A stretch of 64,000 bases of DNA from Azorhizobium sp943371865 (GTDB taxonomy: Bacteria; Pseudomonadota; Alphaproteobacteria; Rhizobiales; Xanthobacteraceae), in assembly GCF_943371865.1 (NCBI RefSeq), contig NZ_CALRWL010000004.1:121962-185961 (forward strand), read 5' to 3'. Under the pieces are notes generated by a model. That model saw only the letters and a program-made list of their open reading frames with translations, was not told the DNA's origin and made no database searches. Every line of letters starts with the position of its first letter. Within the stretch, counting starts at the first letter, position 1. This document shows, in pieces, positions 16,283 through 24,157 of the stretch. A program made the translations under genes and the position numbers.

Positions 16283-16960
16283 ATGTTTGCCCTCGGCGCC
16301 GCCATCATCCCGTTCGGGGCGGAGGCGGCGCCGCGCTCGCTGCGCGAGGAAGCCTACGAGATTATCAAGCAGCGGATCATCACCGGGCTGTTCCGGCCCG
16401 GTGAGGCCCTGAGCGAGGCGGCGGTGTCCTCGGCCCTGAGCCTCGGGCGCACGCCGGTGCGCCAGGCGTTCGACCGGCTGATGCATGACGGCCTGGTGGA
16501 AGTGCTCCCGCGCAAGGGCATCATGGTCTGCCCCATCACCCGCGACGAGGTGCGGGACATGGTGGCTGTGCGCCTGCTCAACGAGGGGTTTTGCGCCCGC
16601 CTCGCCGCCGAGCGGGCGGACGCTTCCGTCATCGACACGCTCAATGACGCGGTGGCGCGCGGCCGCATCGCCGCCCAGGCGAGCGATGCGGATGCGCTGA
16701 TGGCGCTGGACCGGCGCTTCCACGGCGCCATCTCCACCGCCGCGCGCAATCTGGTGCTGAGCGACATCCTGCGCAACCTGCACGACCGCTCGCAGCGGGT
16801 GTGGTTCCTGTCCCTGCGCGAGCACGAGCACCACCACCGCGTTGTGGAAGAACACGCCGCCATCGTCGACGCCATTGCGGGGCGCGATGGGGATGCGGCG
16901 GAAGCGGCGATGCGGGCGCACATCCTGTCGTTCGCGGAGAATCTGGCGCGGCAGTTGTGA
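16283..16960 (+). CDS. GntR family (FCD) transcriptional regulator
   Basis: This is a 225-residue regulator. A winged helix-turn-helix sits at residues 20-85 (EAYEIIKQRIITGLFRPGEA then GRTPVRQAFDRLMHDGLVEV), followed by an all-helical FCD ligand-binding domain with the metal-binding His/Asp pattern (LDRRFHGAI, HHRVVEEHAAIVDAI, AMRAHI). Regulators of this type usually repress catabolic genes until a carboxylic acid ligand binds. The ATG at 16283 is preferred; a GTG at 16277 overlapping the previous stop is possible. It likely controls the transporter operon and DUF2848 gene. Confidence 0.92.
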   Translation: MFALGAAIIPFGAEAAPRSLREEAYEIIKQRIITGLFRPGEALSEAAVSSALSLGRTPVRQAFDRLMHDGLVEVLPRKGIMVCPITRDEVRDMVAVRLLNEGFCARLAAERADASVIDTLNDAVARGRIAAQASDADALMALDRRFHGAISTAARNLVLSDILRNLHDRSQRVWFLSLREHEHHHRVVEEHAAIVDAIAGRDGDAAEAAMRAHILSFAENLARQL

Positions 16961-17094
16961 GGGGCGTGCGCGATGTGGCCGAGCCGTCGCCTCGCTTAGG
17001 ATACCTCAGAACGCAAACGTCTGCCGGCTGATATCTCCTGTCCCGCTCCGCGATGGCTGTGTCAGTGTGCGGGCTGCGAATCGCGGAAGGTGCC

Positions 17095-17793
17095 ATGTCC
17101 GATCAGCCGACGCTCACACAAACGCAGATCATCCGGGCGCTCGCCGATGCGCTGAGCTGGTTCGAACGCGAAATCTCGTGGGGGGTGCCTCCGGCGGAGT
17201 TGCGTGCTCTCACCGGACGTATCGGTGAACTCTACGCTGCGATGATTACGCGTGGGCAGATGGCTCTCGCCACAAATCAGCGCGGCTATGATGTTGTTTC
17301 GGCTGAGAGTGAACGCATTTCAGTGAAAACAATCACTTCCTCAAACCATGTCGATTTTAAGCTTTCAACTTTCAGTGAAGTCGATCGTGTGATTGTTCTG
17401 CGTGTGAATGTCGATCCTGAAGTAGGGATATCGATAGAAGAGCTATTAGATAAATCTGCGATTGAAGCGCGTGCGCATTTTCGCGAAGTTGACGGAATAC
17501 TTCGCTATAGACCCTCACGGCAGGAACTTCCCCTTGAGGAGGGCGCCGATCCTGGGACGCTCAGGATCACCTCTCGGGCAACTTACGGTGCGGACGAGAT
17601 CGTTCGATATGAGAATGGAGCGATCCGTGTTCTGCGCGAAGGTGAGTTGCAGCAGATAAACGTGAAAGGCTTCCTCCGCCCAATCGCAGCCGAATTCGGC
17701 GTCTCCACGGAGAGCGAGGCAGGAATTAAGCTCAATACGCAGCAGCTGGGGGCGAATGTGATCCGTGTTCTCAATGAGCGTCAACGAAGTTGA
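17095..17793 (+). CDS. orphan protein, DUF6998-like, possibly nuclease-fold
   Basis: This is a 232-residue protein with clearly lower GC and more varied codon use than its neighbours. The first 110 residues resemble DUF6998 domain proteins: an N-terminal helical part, then MALATNQRGYDVVSAESERI and SVKTIT, then SEVDRVIVLRVNVD. The spacing of an Asp, a strand ending in a Lys (ISVK), and a hydrophobic strand recalls PD-(D/E)XK nucleases, but the usual Glu before the Lys is replaced by Ser. The last 100 residues are unassigned. The ATG at 17095 has GGAAGG six bases upstream. It stands alone between catabolic genes and may have been acquired. Function unknown. Confidence 0.75.
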   Translation: MSDQPTLTQTQIIRALADALSWFEREISWGVPPAELRALTGRIGELYAAMITRGQMALATNQRGYDVVSAESERISVKTITSSNHVDFKLSTFSEVDRVIVLRVNVDPEVGISIEELLDKSAIEARAHFREVDGILRYRPSRQELPLEEGADPGTLRITSRATYGADEIVRYENGAIRVLREGELQQINVKGFLRPIAAEFGVSTESEAGIKLNTQQLGANVIRVLNERQRS

Positions 17794-17856
17794 GCCATCG
17801 TAGCGACGCGGGAAAACAGGTGATGAATTTTTGCTGATCCGACGCACGCTGCCAAA

Positions 17857-17888
17857 ACAAAAAAAAGCCGGCCCCGAAGGGCCGGCTT
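17857..17888 (-). terminator. terminator of malate dehydrogenase
   Basis: A perfect 10-bp stem (AAGCCGGCCC / GGGCCGGCTT, loop CGAA) with a run of eight As on the plus strand, read as Ts after mdh. It may also stop transcription from 17095-17793. Confidence 0.9.
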
Positions 17889-17916
17889 CTGATCGTCACA
17901 GCGTGCTGCGGCAGGT

Positions 17917-18900
17917 TCAGCCGACGATGGCGGCGACGCCGGCGCGTTCGTCCAGCAGTTCCTTCAGGGTGATGTCCAGCATCGACTGCGCATAAGCGTC
18001 GATCTCCAGGCCCTTCACCACGGTGTAGGTGCCGCCGGCGCAGATGGCCGGGACGCCGAACACGATGCCTTCGGGAACGCCGTAGGAGCCGTCCGAGGCG
18101 ATGCCCATGGACACCCAGCGGCCATCGGTGCCGTGGATCCAGTCATGCATGTGGTCCACCGCCGCATTGGCGGCGGAGGCCGCGGACGACAGGCCGCGGG
18201 CTTCGATGATCGCCGCGCCGCGCTTGCCGACGGTGGGGATCAGGGTCTCGCGGTACCAGGACTCATCATTGATGAGCTTGGGCAGGGCTTCGCCCTTCAC
18301 GGTGGCGAAGCGATAGTCGGCGAACATGCTGGGGGAGTGATTGCCCCAGATCACCAGCTTCTCGATGTCGGCGCTGGAAATGCCCGCCTTGGCGGCGAAC
18401 TGCGACAGCGCGCGATTGTGATCGAGCCGCAGCATGGCGGTGATGTTGCCGGCCGGCAGATCCGGAGCGGACTTGGCGGTGATGTAGGCATTGGTGTTGG
18501 CCGGGTTGCCCACCACCAGCACCTTCACGTCGCGCTTGGCCACTTCGTTCAGCGCCGCGCCCTGGACCTTGAAGATCTCGGCATTGGCGAGCAGCAGGTC
18601 GGCGCGCTCCATTCCCTTGGAGCGGGGGCGCGCGCCCACCAGGAAGGCGGCGTCCACATCCTTGAAGGCCACCTTCGGCTCATCGGTGATGACCACGCCG
18701 GCCAGCAGCGGGAAGGCGCAGTCTTCCAGCTCCATCACCACGCCCTTCACGGCGTTCTGCGCCTGGGGCAGGTCCAGCAGCTGGAGGATGACCGGCTGGT
18801 CCTTGCCATAGACGTCGCCATTGGCGATGCGGAACAGCAGCGAATAACAGATCTGGCCGGCGGCGCCGGTGACAGCTACGCGGACGGCGGGCTTCGTCAT
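17917..18900 (-). CDS. mdh: malate dehydrogenase, cytosolic (group 2) type
   Basis: This 327-residue NAD-dependent dehydrogenase interconverts malate and oxaloacetate. VAVTGAAGQICYSLLFRIAN is the nucleotide-binding motif, GARPRSKGMERADLL the mobile loop that selects malate, and VIWGNHSPSMFADYR holds the catalytic His. These are marks of the cytosolic-type enzyme seen in Burkholderia, Thermus and eukaryotes. Most alphaproteobacteria instead carry a lactate-dehydrogenase-like malate dehydrogenase in the suc operon, so this may be an extra or acquired copy. One residue in the Rossmann motif is Cys (GQICYSL) where most have Ala or Gly. The ATG at 18900 has AAGG upstream. Confidence 0.93.
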   Translation of the reverse strand: MTKPAVRVAVTGAAGQICYSLLFRIANGDVYGKDQPVILQLLDLPQAQNAVKGVVMELEDCAFPLLAGVVITDEPKVAFKDVDAAFLVGARPRSKGMERADLLLANAEIFKVQGAALNEVAKRDVKVLVVGNPANTNAYITAKSAPDLPAGNITAMLRLDHNRALSQFAAKAGISSADIEKLVIWGNHSPSMFADYRFATVKGEALPKLINDESWYRETLIPTVGKRGAAIIEARGLSSAASAANAAVDHMHDWIHGTDGRWVSMGIASDGSYGVPEGIVFGVPAICAGGTYTVVKGLEIDAYAQSMLDITLKELLDERAGVAAIVG

Positions 18901-18991
18901 GATGAATCCTTCCCCGGAAAAGTCCGAATTGGCTCACGTCGGCACTCTATGGCCGCGTCCGCGCCGAATTGGAAGCGCCTGTTTGCTCCGA

Positions 18992-20347
18992 TCAGGCGGT
19001 CAATTCGGCTTCCACCCCCGCGGCAATGGCGAACAGGCGGGCGTCATTGCCCCCGGTGGCGGCGATCATCAGCCCCACCGGGGCGTTCTCTGGGGCTTGG
19101 ATGGGCAGGGAAATGGCGCAGCCGTCGATCATGTTGATGAGGGTGGCATTGCGCAGGGAGAGGATGTTGGCGGCCGCATAGGCCGCGTCATCGTGCTCCA
19201 GCGGGGCAATGGCCGGGGGCAGGATGGCCACCGTGGGCAGCAGCAGCGCGTCATAGGCGGCCAGGCGCGCATTGGTGCGGGCGATCAGCGAGCGGCGGGC
19301 GGCCAGCGCATCCAGATAGTCCGCCGCCTCCTGCTCGTGGCCGCGCTTGATGCGCACCGAGACGCGGGGATCATAGAGCGCCTCGCTCTTGGCCAGCAGC
19401 GGGCGATGCCAGGCATAGCTCTCGGCGGCGGTGAAGCCGCCCTTGGCATTGATGCCGGCGATCTCGCCGAATTCCGGCACCGGCGCGTTCACCACCGAGG
19501 CGCCGGCCTGGGCGAGGTGCGCCACCGCCGTGGCAAACGCCTGGGCGACGATGGGGTCGAGGCCGTCCAGCGCCACGGTGGCGGGCACCAGGAAGCGCAG
19601 GCCGATGAGGCTGGCCGGTTCCAGCGGCGCCAGCGGCTCGCCGGCCAGGATCGCATCCAGCGCCGCGCAGCAGGCCACCGAGCGGGCCAGCGGGCCGATG
19701 GAATCCAGGCTCTGGGACAAAGGAATGGCGCCATCCTGCGGCACCCGGCGAGCGGTGGGCTTGTAGCCGGTGATGCCGCAGAAGGCGGCCGGGATGCGGC
19801 AGGAGCCGCCGGTATCGGTGCCCAGCGCGGCATGGGCCATGCCGTCCGCCACCGCCACCGCGCCGCCGGAGGTGGAGCCGCCGGGCACATGGCCCGCGGC
19901 GCGCTGCCACGGGCTCTTGGGCGTGCCGTAATGGGGATTGAGGCCGAGGCCGGAATAGGCGAACTCCACCATGTTGGAGCGGCCGATGACCACGAAGCCC
20001 GCCGCCCGCAGGCGCGCAACGGCGGTTGCGTCCGTGGTGGCGGGCGGGGCATCTGCCAGGGCCTTGGAGCCGGCGGTGGTGACCTCGCCGGTGATGTCGA
20101 ACAGATCCTTGATGGCCACCGGGATGCCGGCAAAAGGCGAGGGCGCCGCGCCCGCCCGGCGCAGCGCATCCTGCCCATCGGCGGCGGCGAGCGCCTGGTC
20201 GCGGGCCACATGGATGAAGGCGCGGGCGCCTTCGCCGGCGGTGTCCGCGATGCGCGCCAGGCATGCCTCCACCAGCGCCCGCGACGTGGTGCGCCCGGCG
20301 GCAAGATCGGCGGCGAGGCTGGCGAGGGTGGGAGCGGTCGCGGTCAT
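18992..20347 (-). CDS. amidase signature family hydrolase
   Basis: This is a 451-residue amidase of normal family length. The Ser-cisSer-Lys triad is complete: Lys80 in VAIKDLFD, Ser158 in GGSTSGGA and Ser182 in GTDTGGSCR. It hydrolyses a C-N bond in an amide; the substrate is not predictable from sequence. The start is set to the ATG at 20347 because the family N-terminus begins there, although no strong ribosome binding site is seen. It lies downstream of the cupin-monooxygenase unit, after a 410-bp gap filled with repeats, on the same strand. Its company suggests breakdown of an aromatic or heterocyclic amide. Confidence 0.88.
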   Translation of the reverse strand: MTATAPTLASLAADLAAGRTTSRALVEACLARIADTAGEGARAFIHVARDQALAAADGQDALRRAGAAPSPFAGIPVAIKDLFDITGEVTTAGSKALADAPPATTDATAVARLRAAGFVVIGRSNMVEFAYSGLGLNPHYGTPKSPWQRAAGHVPGGSTSGGAVAVADGMAHAALGTDTGGSCRIPAAFCGITGYKPTARRVPQDGAIPLSQSLDSIGPLARSVACCAALDAILAGEPLAPLEPASLIGLRFLVPATVALDGLDPIVAQAFATAVAHLAQAGASVVNAPVPEFGEIAGINAKGGFTAAESYAWHRPLLAKSEALYDPRVSVRIKRGHEQEAADYLDALAARRSLIARTNARLAAYDALLLPTVAILPPAIAPLEHDDAAYAAANILSLRNATLINMIDGCAISLPIQAPENAPVGLMIAATGGNDARLFAIAAGVEAELTA

Positions 20348-20470
20348 GGGGGGTATCCGGGCAGGGCTGTGAGGGGCGGATAAGAGGCCGGTTCGGGGGC
20401 GGATGTCCAGCGGGGCATCCGGTTGAGGTGTCGGTTCCGTGCGCCACTCCGGGGCGGGCGCAGGGGAGGG

Positions 20471-20513
20471 CGTTTCACCCCCCACCCCAACCCTCCCCCG
20501 CAAGGGGGGAGGG
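20471..20513 (+). repeat. REP-like element, copy 1
   Basis: Begins CGTTTCACCCCCC and ends in the palindrome CCCTCCCCCGCAAGGGGGG. Copy 2 at 20605-20645 is its inverted partner, about 90 percent alike by eye with one indel. The palindromic core also occurs at 3836-3860. Confidence 0.8.
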
Positions 20514-20604
20514 GGTACGGCGTGTGGGGTGGCGGGCGTTGCGCGTTGCTCTGGGATGCCGTCGCCATCCGACCGGGCACACCCAATGACATCCGGGTGC
20601 GGTT

Positions 20605-20645
20605 CCTCCCCCCTTGCGGGGGAGGGCAGGGAGGGGGGTGAAACG
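20605..20645 (-). repeat. REP-like element, copy 2 (inverted)
   Basis: Reverse complement of copy 1 at 20471-20513, sharing the CGTTTCACCCCCC end and the palindromic core. The two could fold into one large hairpin with a loop of about 90 bases. Confidence 0.8.
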
Positions 20646-20756
20646 GCCGGGGCCGTGCACAACCTCCCCAACGTGCCCCCGCATCCGCCGCCGAAACGCA
20701 CCGCGCCCTCGCCCCGCGTCAGCGGAGGAGGGCGCAAGCCGTGTGCGAAACGGCGA

Positions 20757-21137
20757 TCAGACCGGATCGAAGTAATGGATTTCCATCAGGATGCAGCCGT
20801 TCTCGGACTTGAACGGGCCATGGAAGGCGCCGGGCGGGCGGCAGGCATAGGTGAAGGGCGGGAAGGCTTCGCCGCCTTCGCCCTTGTCGTCATTGCCCAC
20901 CGTGAGGTCGCCGGTGACCAGGAACACTTCTTCCCAATAGTCATGGACGAAAGGCGCGGTGGTGAACACGCCGGGGTCGAAGCGCAGCAGCCGGGTGCGC
21001 GAGCCGCGCTTGGCCGTCTCGTCCAGGCCGCCGGAAATGATCTTCTGCTGGATGCCCTTGGGATAGCCGGGGGGCACTTCCCAGCCGCTGGTCAGGTCCA
21101 GCGTGTAGAACTCGTCATGGGCTTTGTTGATGGCCAT
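20757..21137 (-). CDS. small cupin-fold protein
   Basis: This is a 126-residue single-domain cupin. A conserved-type core VHDYWEEVFLVTGDLTVGND corresponds to cupin motif 1 and ACRPPGAFHGPF to motif 2. One His and a Glu of motif 1 and the His of motif 2 are present, so a metal site is plausible. It could be a small dioxygenase, isomerase or hydrolase; the family does not define a reaction. The ATG at 21137 has AAGG upstream. It sits 50 bp after the monooxygenase and is almost certainly cotranscribed with it. Confidence 0.82.
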   Translation of the reverse strand: MAINKAHDEFYTLDLTSGWEVPPGYPKGIQQKIISGGLDETAKRGSRTRLLRFDPGVFTTAPFVHDYWEEVFLVTGDLTVGNDDKGEGGEAFPPFTYACRPPGAFHGPFKSENGCILMEIHYFDPV

Positions 21138-21187
21138 TGGGCAGACCTTGGGTTGGGCGGAAAAAAAGCGTGAGGTCGGGTCGGGGC

Positions 21188-22672
21188 TTACTCGGCCGCC
21201 TGGGCCGGCGCCGCGCCGCGCTCGTCGGCCAGATCGTAGGAGGCGAGCATGCGGTCCAGCAGGGAGGCGGCGCCCGCCCAGTCATAGCTGCGGAAGGCAT
21301 GGCCCTTCACCACGAAGCCGGCGCCGGCATAGAACATCTCATACTGGGCATGGCGGGAGGCGAATTCCGAGCCCACCGCGTCCCAGGCCAGCTTGTAGAA
21401 CTTGACCTTGTCTTCCGCATTGGCGGCGGGTGACTGCTGGGTCTTGCCGATGAGCTGCGCCAGTTCGGGATTGTCGAAATCCCGCACCGAGGACGGCAGC
21501 ATGATCATGCCGCCGCCGGCCAGCTCGCGCAGGGTGTTGAGCACCTTGCCATAGAGCTGCTGGGAGAGGGTCTGGGCGGCATAGAGGGTGTGGCGGTCGG
21601 GCACGAAATAGGCGCCGCGCTGCGCGCCCTTGGCCTCCATGGCCACCACGAAGGCGTCGATCATGGCCACTTCCGCCGAGAGCTGGCCCAAGGTCTCGCG
21701 CACCTGCGGGAAGTTGGTGGTGCCGTTGATCTCTGTGGTGCGGCGGGCGATGCCGAGCAGGAACTTCAGCTTCACCGACAGGCGGATCTGCGCCTGGTAG
21801 TTCTGGTAGACATGGGCCGGCGTGGCGTGGAACTGCTTGGCCACCATCTCGATATTGTCGACGATGAACACCCGGTCCCACGGCACCTTCACGTCGTCGA
21901 AAAACAGCACCGCGTCATTTTCGTCGAAGCGGCTGGCGAGGGGATTGTCGAACACCGACGGGGCGGAGGCCTCGTAGGATTTGCGCGACAGGATCTTCAG
22001 GCCCTTGGTGTTCATGGGAATGGCGAAGGAGACGGCGTAATTTTCGTCGCCCGGCTGCAGCGGCTGGATGCAGGTGACGAACACCTCATTGGCCATGATG
22101 CCGCCGGTGGCCAGCATCTTGGCGCCGCGCACGGTGATACCTTCCGCATCGCGATCCACCACCCCGGCGGACAGGAACGGATCCTGCTGCGCCGCCGCAC
22201 TCTTGGAGCGGTCGGCCTGGGGATTGATGATGACGTAGGTCAGATAGAGATCGTTGTCGCGGGCATAGCGATAGTAATCGGCCAAGGCCTTGCCGCGGGC
22301 GGGATCATAGGCGTCGAACACCTCGCGGCCCATATACATGCCGGCGATGCAGGAGGCGACGTGATCCGGCGCGCGGCCCAGGAAACCCGCATGCAGTTCG
22401 GTCCAGGCTTCGAGGCCCTTGCGGCGGGTCTTCAGCGCCTCATAGCTGGTGGGCAGTTCCCAGATGCGGTTGGCGCGGGTGCCGGTCTCGGTCTCGAACG
22501 ACATCAGCTCGCGGTTTTCCGGCGCGCTCTGGAAGTCGAACATCCTGGCCACGGAGGCGATGGCGCCGCGGAAGGCGGGATGGGTCACCGGGTCTTTCAC
22601 CAGGGCGCCGTCGAGGAAGATCTGGCGCCCGTCACGCAGGCTTTCGGTATGCTGTTGGCCGGTTTTCATCAT
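21188..22672 (-). CDS. HpaB-type flavin-dependent monooxygenase, oxygenase component
   Basis: This is a 494-residue protein of the 4-hydroxyphenylacetate 3-hydroxylase (HpaB) family. It uses FADH2 from a separate reductase to hydroxylate an aromatic or heteroaromatic ring. Typical stretches are DGRQIFLDGALVKDPVTHPAF at the N-terminus, YVIINPQADRSKSAA, the flavin-contact region GAKMLATGGIMANEVFVT, and DDVKVPWDRVFI. Length fits the family. The substrate may not be 4-hydroxyphenylacetate; close relatives act on pyrroles, nitrophenols and chlorophenols. The ATG at 22672 has GAGGA upstream. The reductase gene is directly upstream and the cupin directly downstream. Confidence 0.9.
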   Translation of the reverse strand: MMKTGQQHTESLRDGRQIFLDGALVKDPVTHPAFRGAIASVARMFDFQSAPENRELMSFETETGTRANRIWELPTSYEALKTRRKGLEAWTELHAGFLGRAPDHVASCIAGMYMGREVFDAYDPARGKALADYYRYARDNDLYLTYVIINPQADRSKSAAAQQDPFLSAGVVDRDAEGITVRGAKMLATGGIMANEVFVTCIQPLQPGDENYAVSFAIPMNTKGLKILSRKSYEASAPSVFDNPLASRFDENDAVLFFDDVKVPWDRVFIVDNIEMVAKQFHATPAHVYQNYQAQIRLSVKLKFLLGIARRTTEINGTTNFPQVRETLGQLSAEVAMIDAFVVAMEAKGAQRGAYFVPDRHTLYAAQTLSQQLYGKVLNTLRELAGGGMIMLPSSVRDFDNPELAQLIGKTQQSPAANAEDKVKFYKLAWDAVGSEFASRHAQYEMFYAGAGFVVKGHAFRSYDWAGAASLLDRMLASYDLADERGAAPAQAAE

Positions 22673-22715
22673 GGGTCGGTCCTCGCGGCGCGGGGCGCGT
22701 ATCAGAAGGAAGAGG

Positions 22716-23249
22716 TCAGGAGCCAGTGGTCTCGCCGGAGGCGAGGCCGTGGTAGCGTCCGCGGTAGAAGATCAAAGGCGCGCCCGAGTCCGCATGGGCG
22801 AAGCGCAGCACGCGGGCCAGAAAGATGACGTGGTCGCCGCCGTCGTGATGGGCGTAGGGCACGCACTGGAAATGGGCGAGGGCGCCGGTGAGAAGCGGCG
22901 TCTCGCCGTGGCCCAGGGTGTGGTCCACATTGGCCCACTTATCCTGCAGCGCCTTGGAGAAGCGGTTGGACAGATGTTCCTGATCCCGGCCCAGCACGTT
23001 GACGCCATAGGCGCGCGCCGCCAGCATGGCGGGCAGGCTGTGGGCGCTGCGGGCGACGCTGAACAGGACCAGGGGAGGATCGAGCGAGACGGAGTTGAAC
23101 GAGCTCATGGTCATGCCCACCACGGCGTCGTCTTCGGCGCGGGCGGTGATCACGGCGACGCCGGTGGCGAAATGGCCCAGCGCCTGGCGGAAGGCGCGGG
23201 CATCGAACACACCGTCTTCGGCGAACTCTGGAGTGGCGGCCTCGCTCAT
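22716..23249 (-). CDS. flavin reductase component
   Basis: This is a 177-residue flavin reductase of the HpaC/DIM6 family. It supplies reduced FAD or FMN to the partner oxygenase using NAD(P)H. Family features are FRQALGHFATGVAVIT at the N-terminus, GMTMSSFNSVSLDPPLVLFS (flavin binding) and the C-terminal PLIFYRGRYHGL. The ATG at 23249 has AGGTG close upstream; a GTG at 23255 is an alternative. It is the first gene of the minus-strand unit and faces the MarR regulator across a 143-bp AT-rich promoter region. Confidence 0.92.
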   Translation of the reverse strand: MSEAATPEFAEDGVFDARAFRQALGHFATGVAVITARAEDDAVVGMTMSSFNSVSLDPPLVLFSVARSAHSLPAMLAARAYGVNVLGRDQEHLSNRFSKALQDKWANVDHTLGHGETPLLTGALAHFQCVPYAHHDGGDHVIFLARVLRFAHADSGAPLIFYRGRYHGLASGETTGS

Positions 23250-23342
23250 GCTCACCTGCGGCTTGGGCGCCCCGCGCCCGCTGGATGCGATGCCCGAGGC
23301 TGGGGACCTGGGGCCGGTGTCAGTTCGGTGGGTGTCATTTAC

Positions 23343-23355
23343 CTTTGTATCAAAG
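23343..23355. promoter_or_regulatory. candidate MarR operator
   Basis: Perfect inverted repeat CTTTG-TAT-CAAAG within an AT-rich stretch (to about 23370) between the divergent flavin reductase and MarR genes. MarR proteins usually bind short palindromes in such positions. Confidence 0.5.
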
Positions 23356-23392
23356 CTAATATAATAATCGAACGAACGTCAAGGCGGTTTTC

Positions 23393-24133
23393 GTGGACGG
23401 ACAGGGCAAAGCAACGGGCAAGACGGACAGTGACGGGACCGGGCCGGGGACTGAGCCGGCGGGCGTCCGGCCCAAGCGGGCGCGGCGCCGGAACGGGGGC
23501 GAGTCCGAAGCGCTGCCGGCCATGAGCGAGGGCACGCGCGGGCGCGTCGTCTCCGAGGCCGGACAGAGGCGACAATTGACCGTATCGAGGGCGGAACTGT
23601 TGGTGGATGGGTCGGATCGGGATTTTCGCCAGTTGGTGCACGACACCCTGGCGTTCGCGGCGCGGATCCAGGAGGTGCGCAGCCGCCTCGGGGCGCTGAT
23701 TGGCCTGTCCGGCGCGCAATATACCATCCTGGTGGCGGTGGCGCATTTGCAGGGCCGCGACGGCGGCGTGGGCGTCAATCTGCTGGCGGAGCATCTCCAC
23801 CTCTCCGGCGCCTTCGTGACCATCGAGGTCAACAAGCTGGTGGCGGCGGATCTGGTGATCAAGGAAGTCAATCCGGAGGACCGTCGCCGGGTGCTGCTGA
23901 CCATCACCGCCAAGGCCAACCAATTGCTGGATGACCTCACCGCCGTGCAGCGCCCGGCCAATGACGCCCTGTTCGGCTGCCTGTCCGCGTCCGACTTCCA
24001 CGCCTTCCGCGACGTGGTGGCGCAACTGGTGCTCACCGGCGATCGCACGCTGAAGCTGCTGGACTACCTGGCCCCGGACGGCACGCTCACCGGCGCCGCC
24101 GCGCGGCTTCCGGCGGATCCCGACGCGGCCTGA
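23393..24133 (+). CDS. MarR family transcriptional regulator
   Basis: This is a 246-residue regulator, longer than the usual 150. The MarR winged-helix core runs from about residue 80 to 200: LSGAQYTILVAVAHLQGRDG, VNLLAEHLHLSGAFVTIEVN, LVAADLVIKEVNPEDRRRVL. The N-terminal 75 residues are basic and poorly structured. The GTG at 23393 has AAGG upstream; an ATG at 23522 would give a protein of ordinary length but has no visible ribosome binding site. It is divergent from the flavin reductase, oxygenase and cupin genes and probably controls them in response to an aromatic substrate. Confidence 0.9.
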   Translation: MDGQGKATGKTDSDGTGPGTEPAGVRPKRARRRNGGESEALPAMSEGTRGRVVSEAGQRRQLTVSRAELLVDGSDRDFRQLVHDTLAFAARIQEVRSRLGALIGLSGAQYTILVAVAHLQGRDGGVGVNLLAEHLHLSGAFVTIEVNKLVAADLVIKEVNPEDRRRVLLTITAKANQLLDDLTAVQRPANDALFGCLSASDFHAFRDVVAQLVLTGDRTLKLLDYLAPDGTLTGAAARLPADPDAA

Positions 24134-24157
24134 GCGGCCGCGCTTCGGGCGTGCGGC

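Larger units (their letters stand above)
20348..20756. other. intergenic region with an inverted repeat pair
   Basis: A 409-bp gap between cupin and amidase genes, with no coding sequence I can support. It contains two copies of a REP-like element in opposite orientation. Confidence 0.7.
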
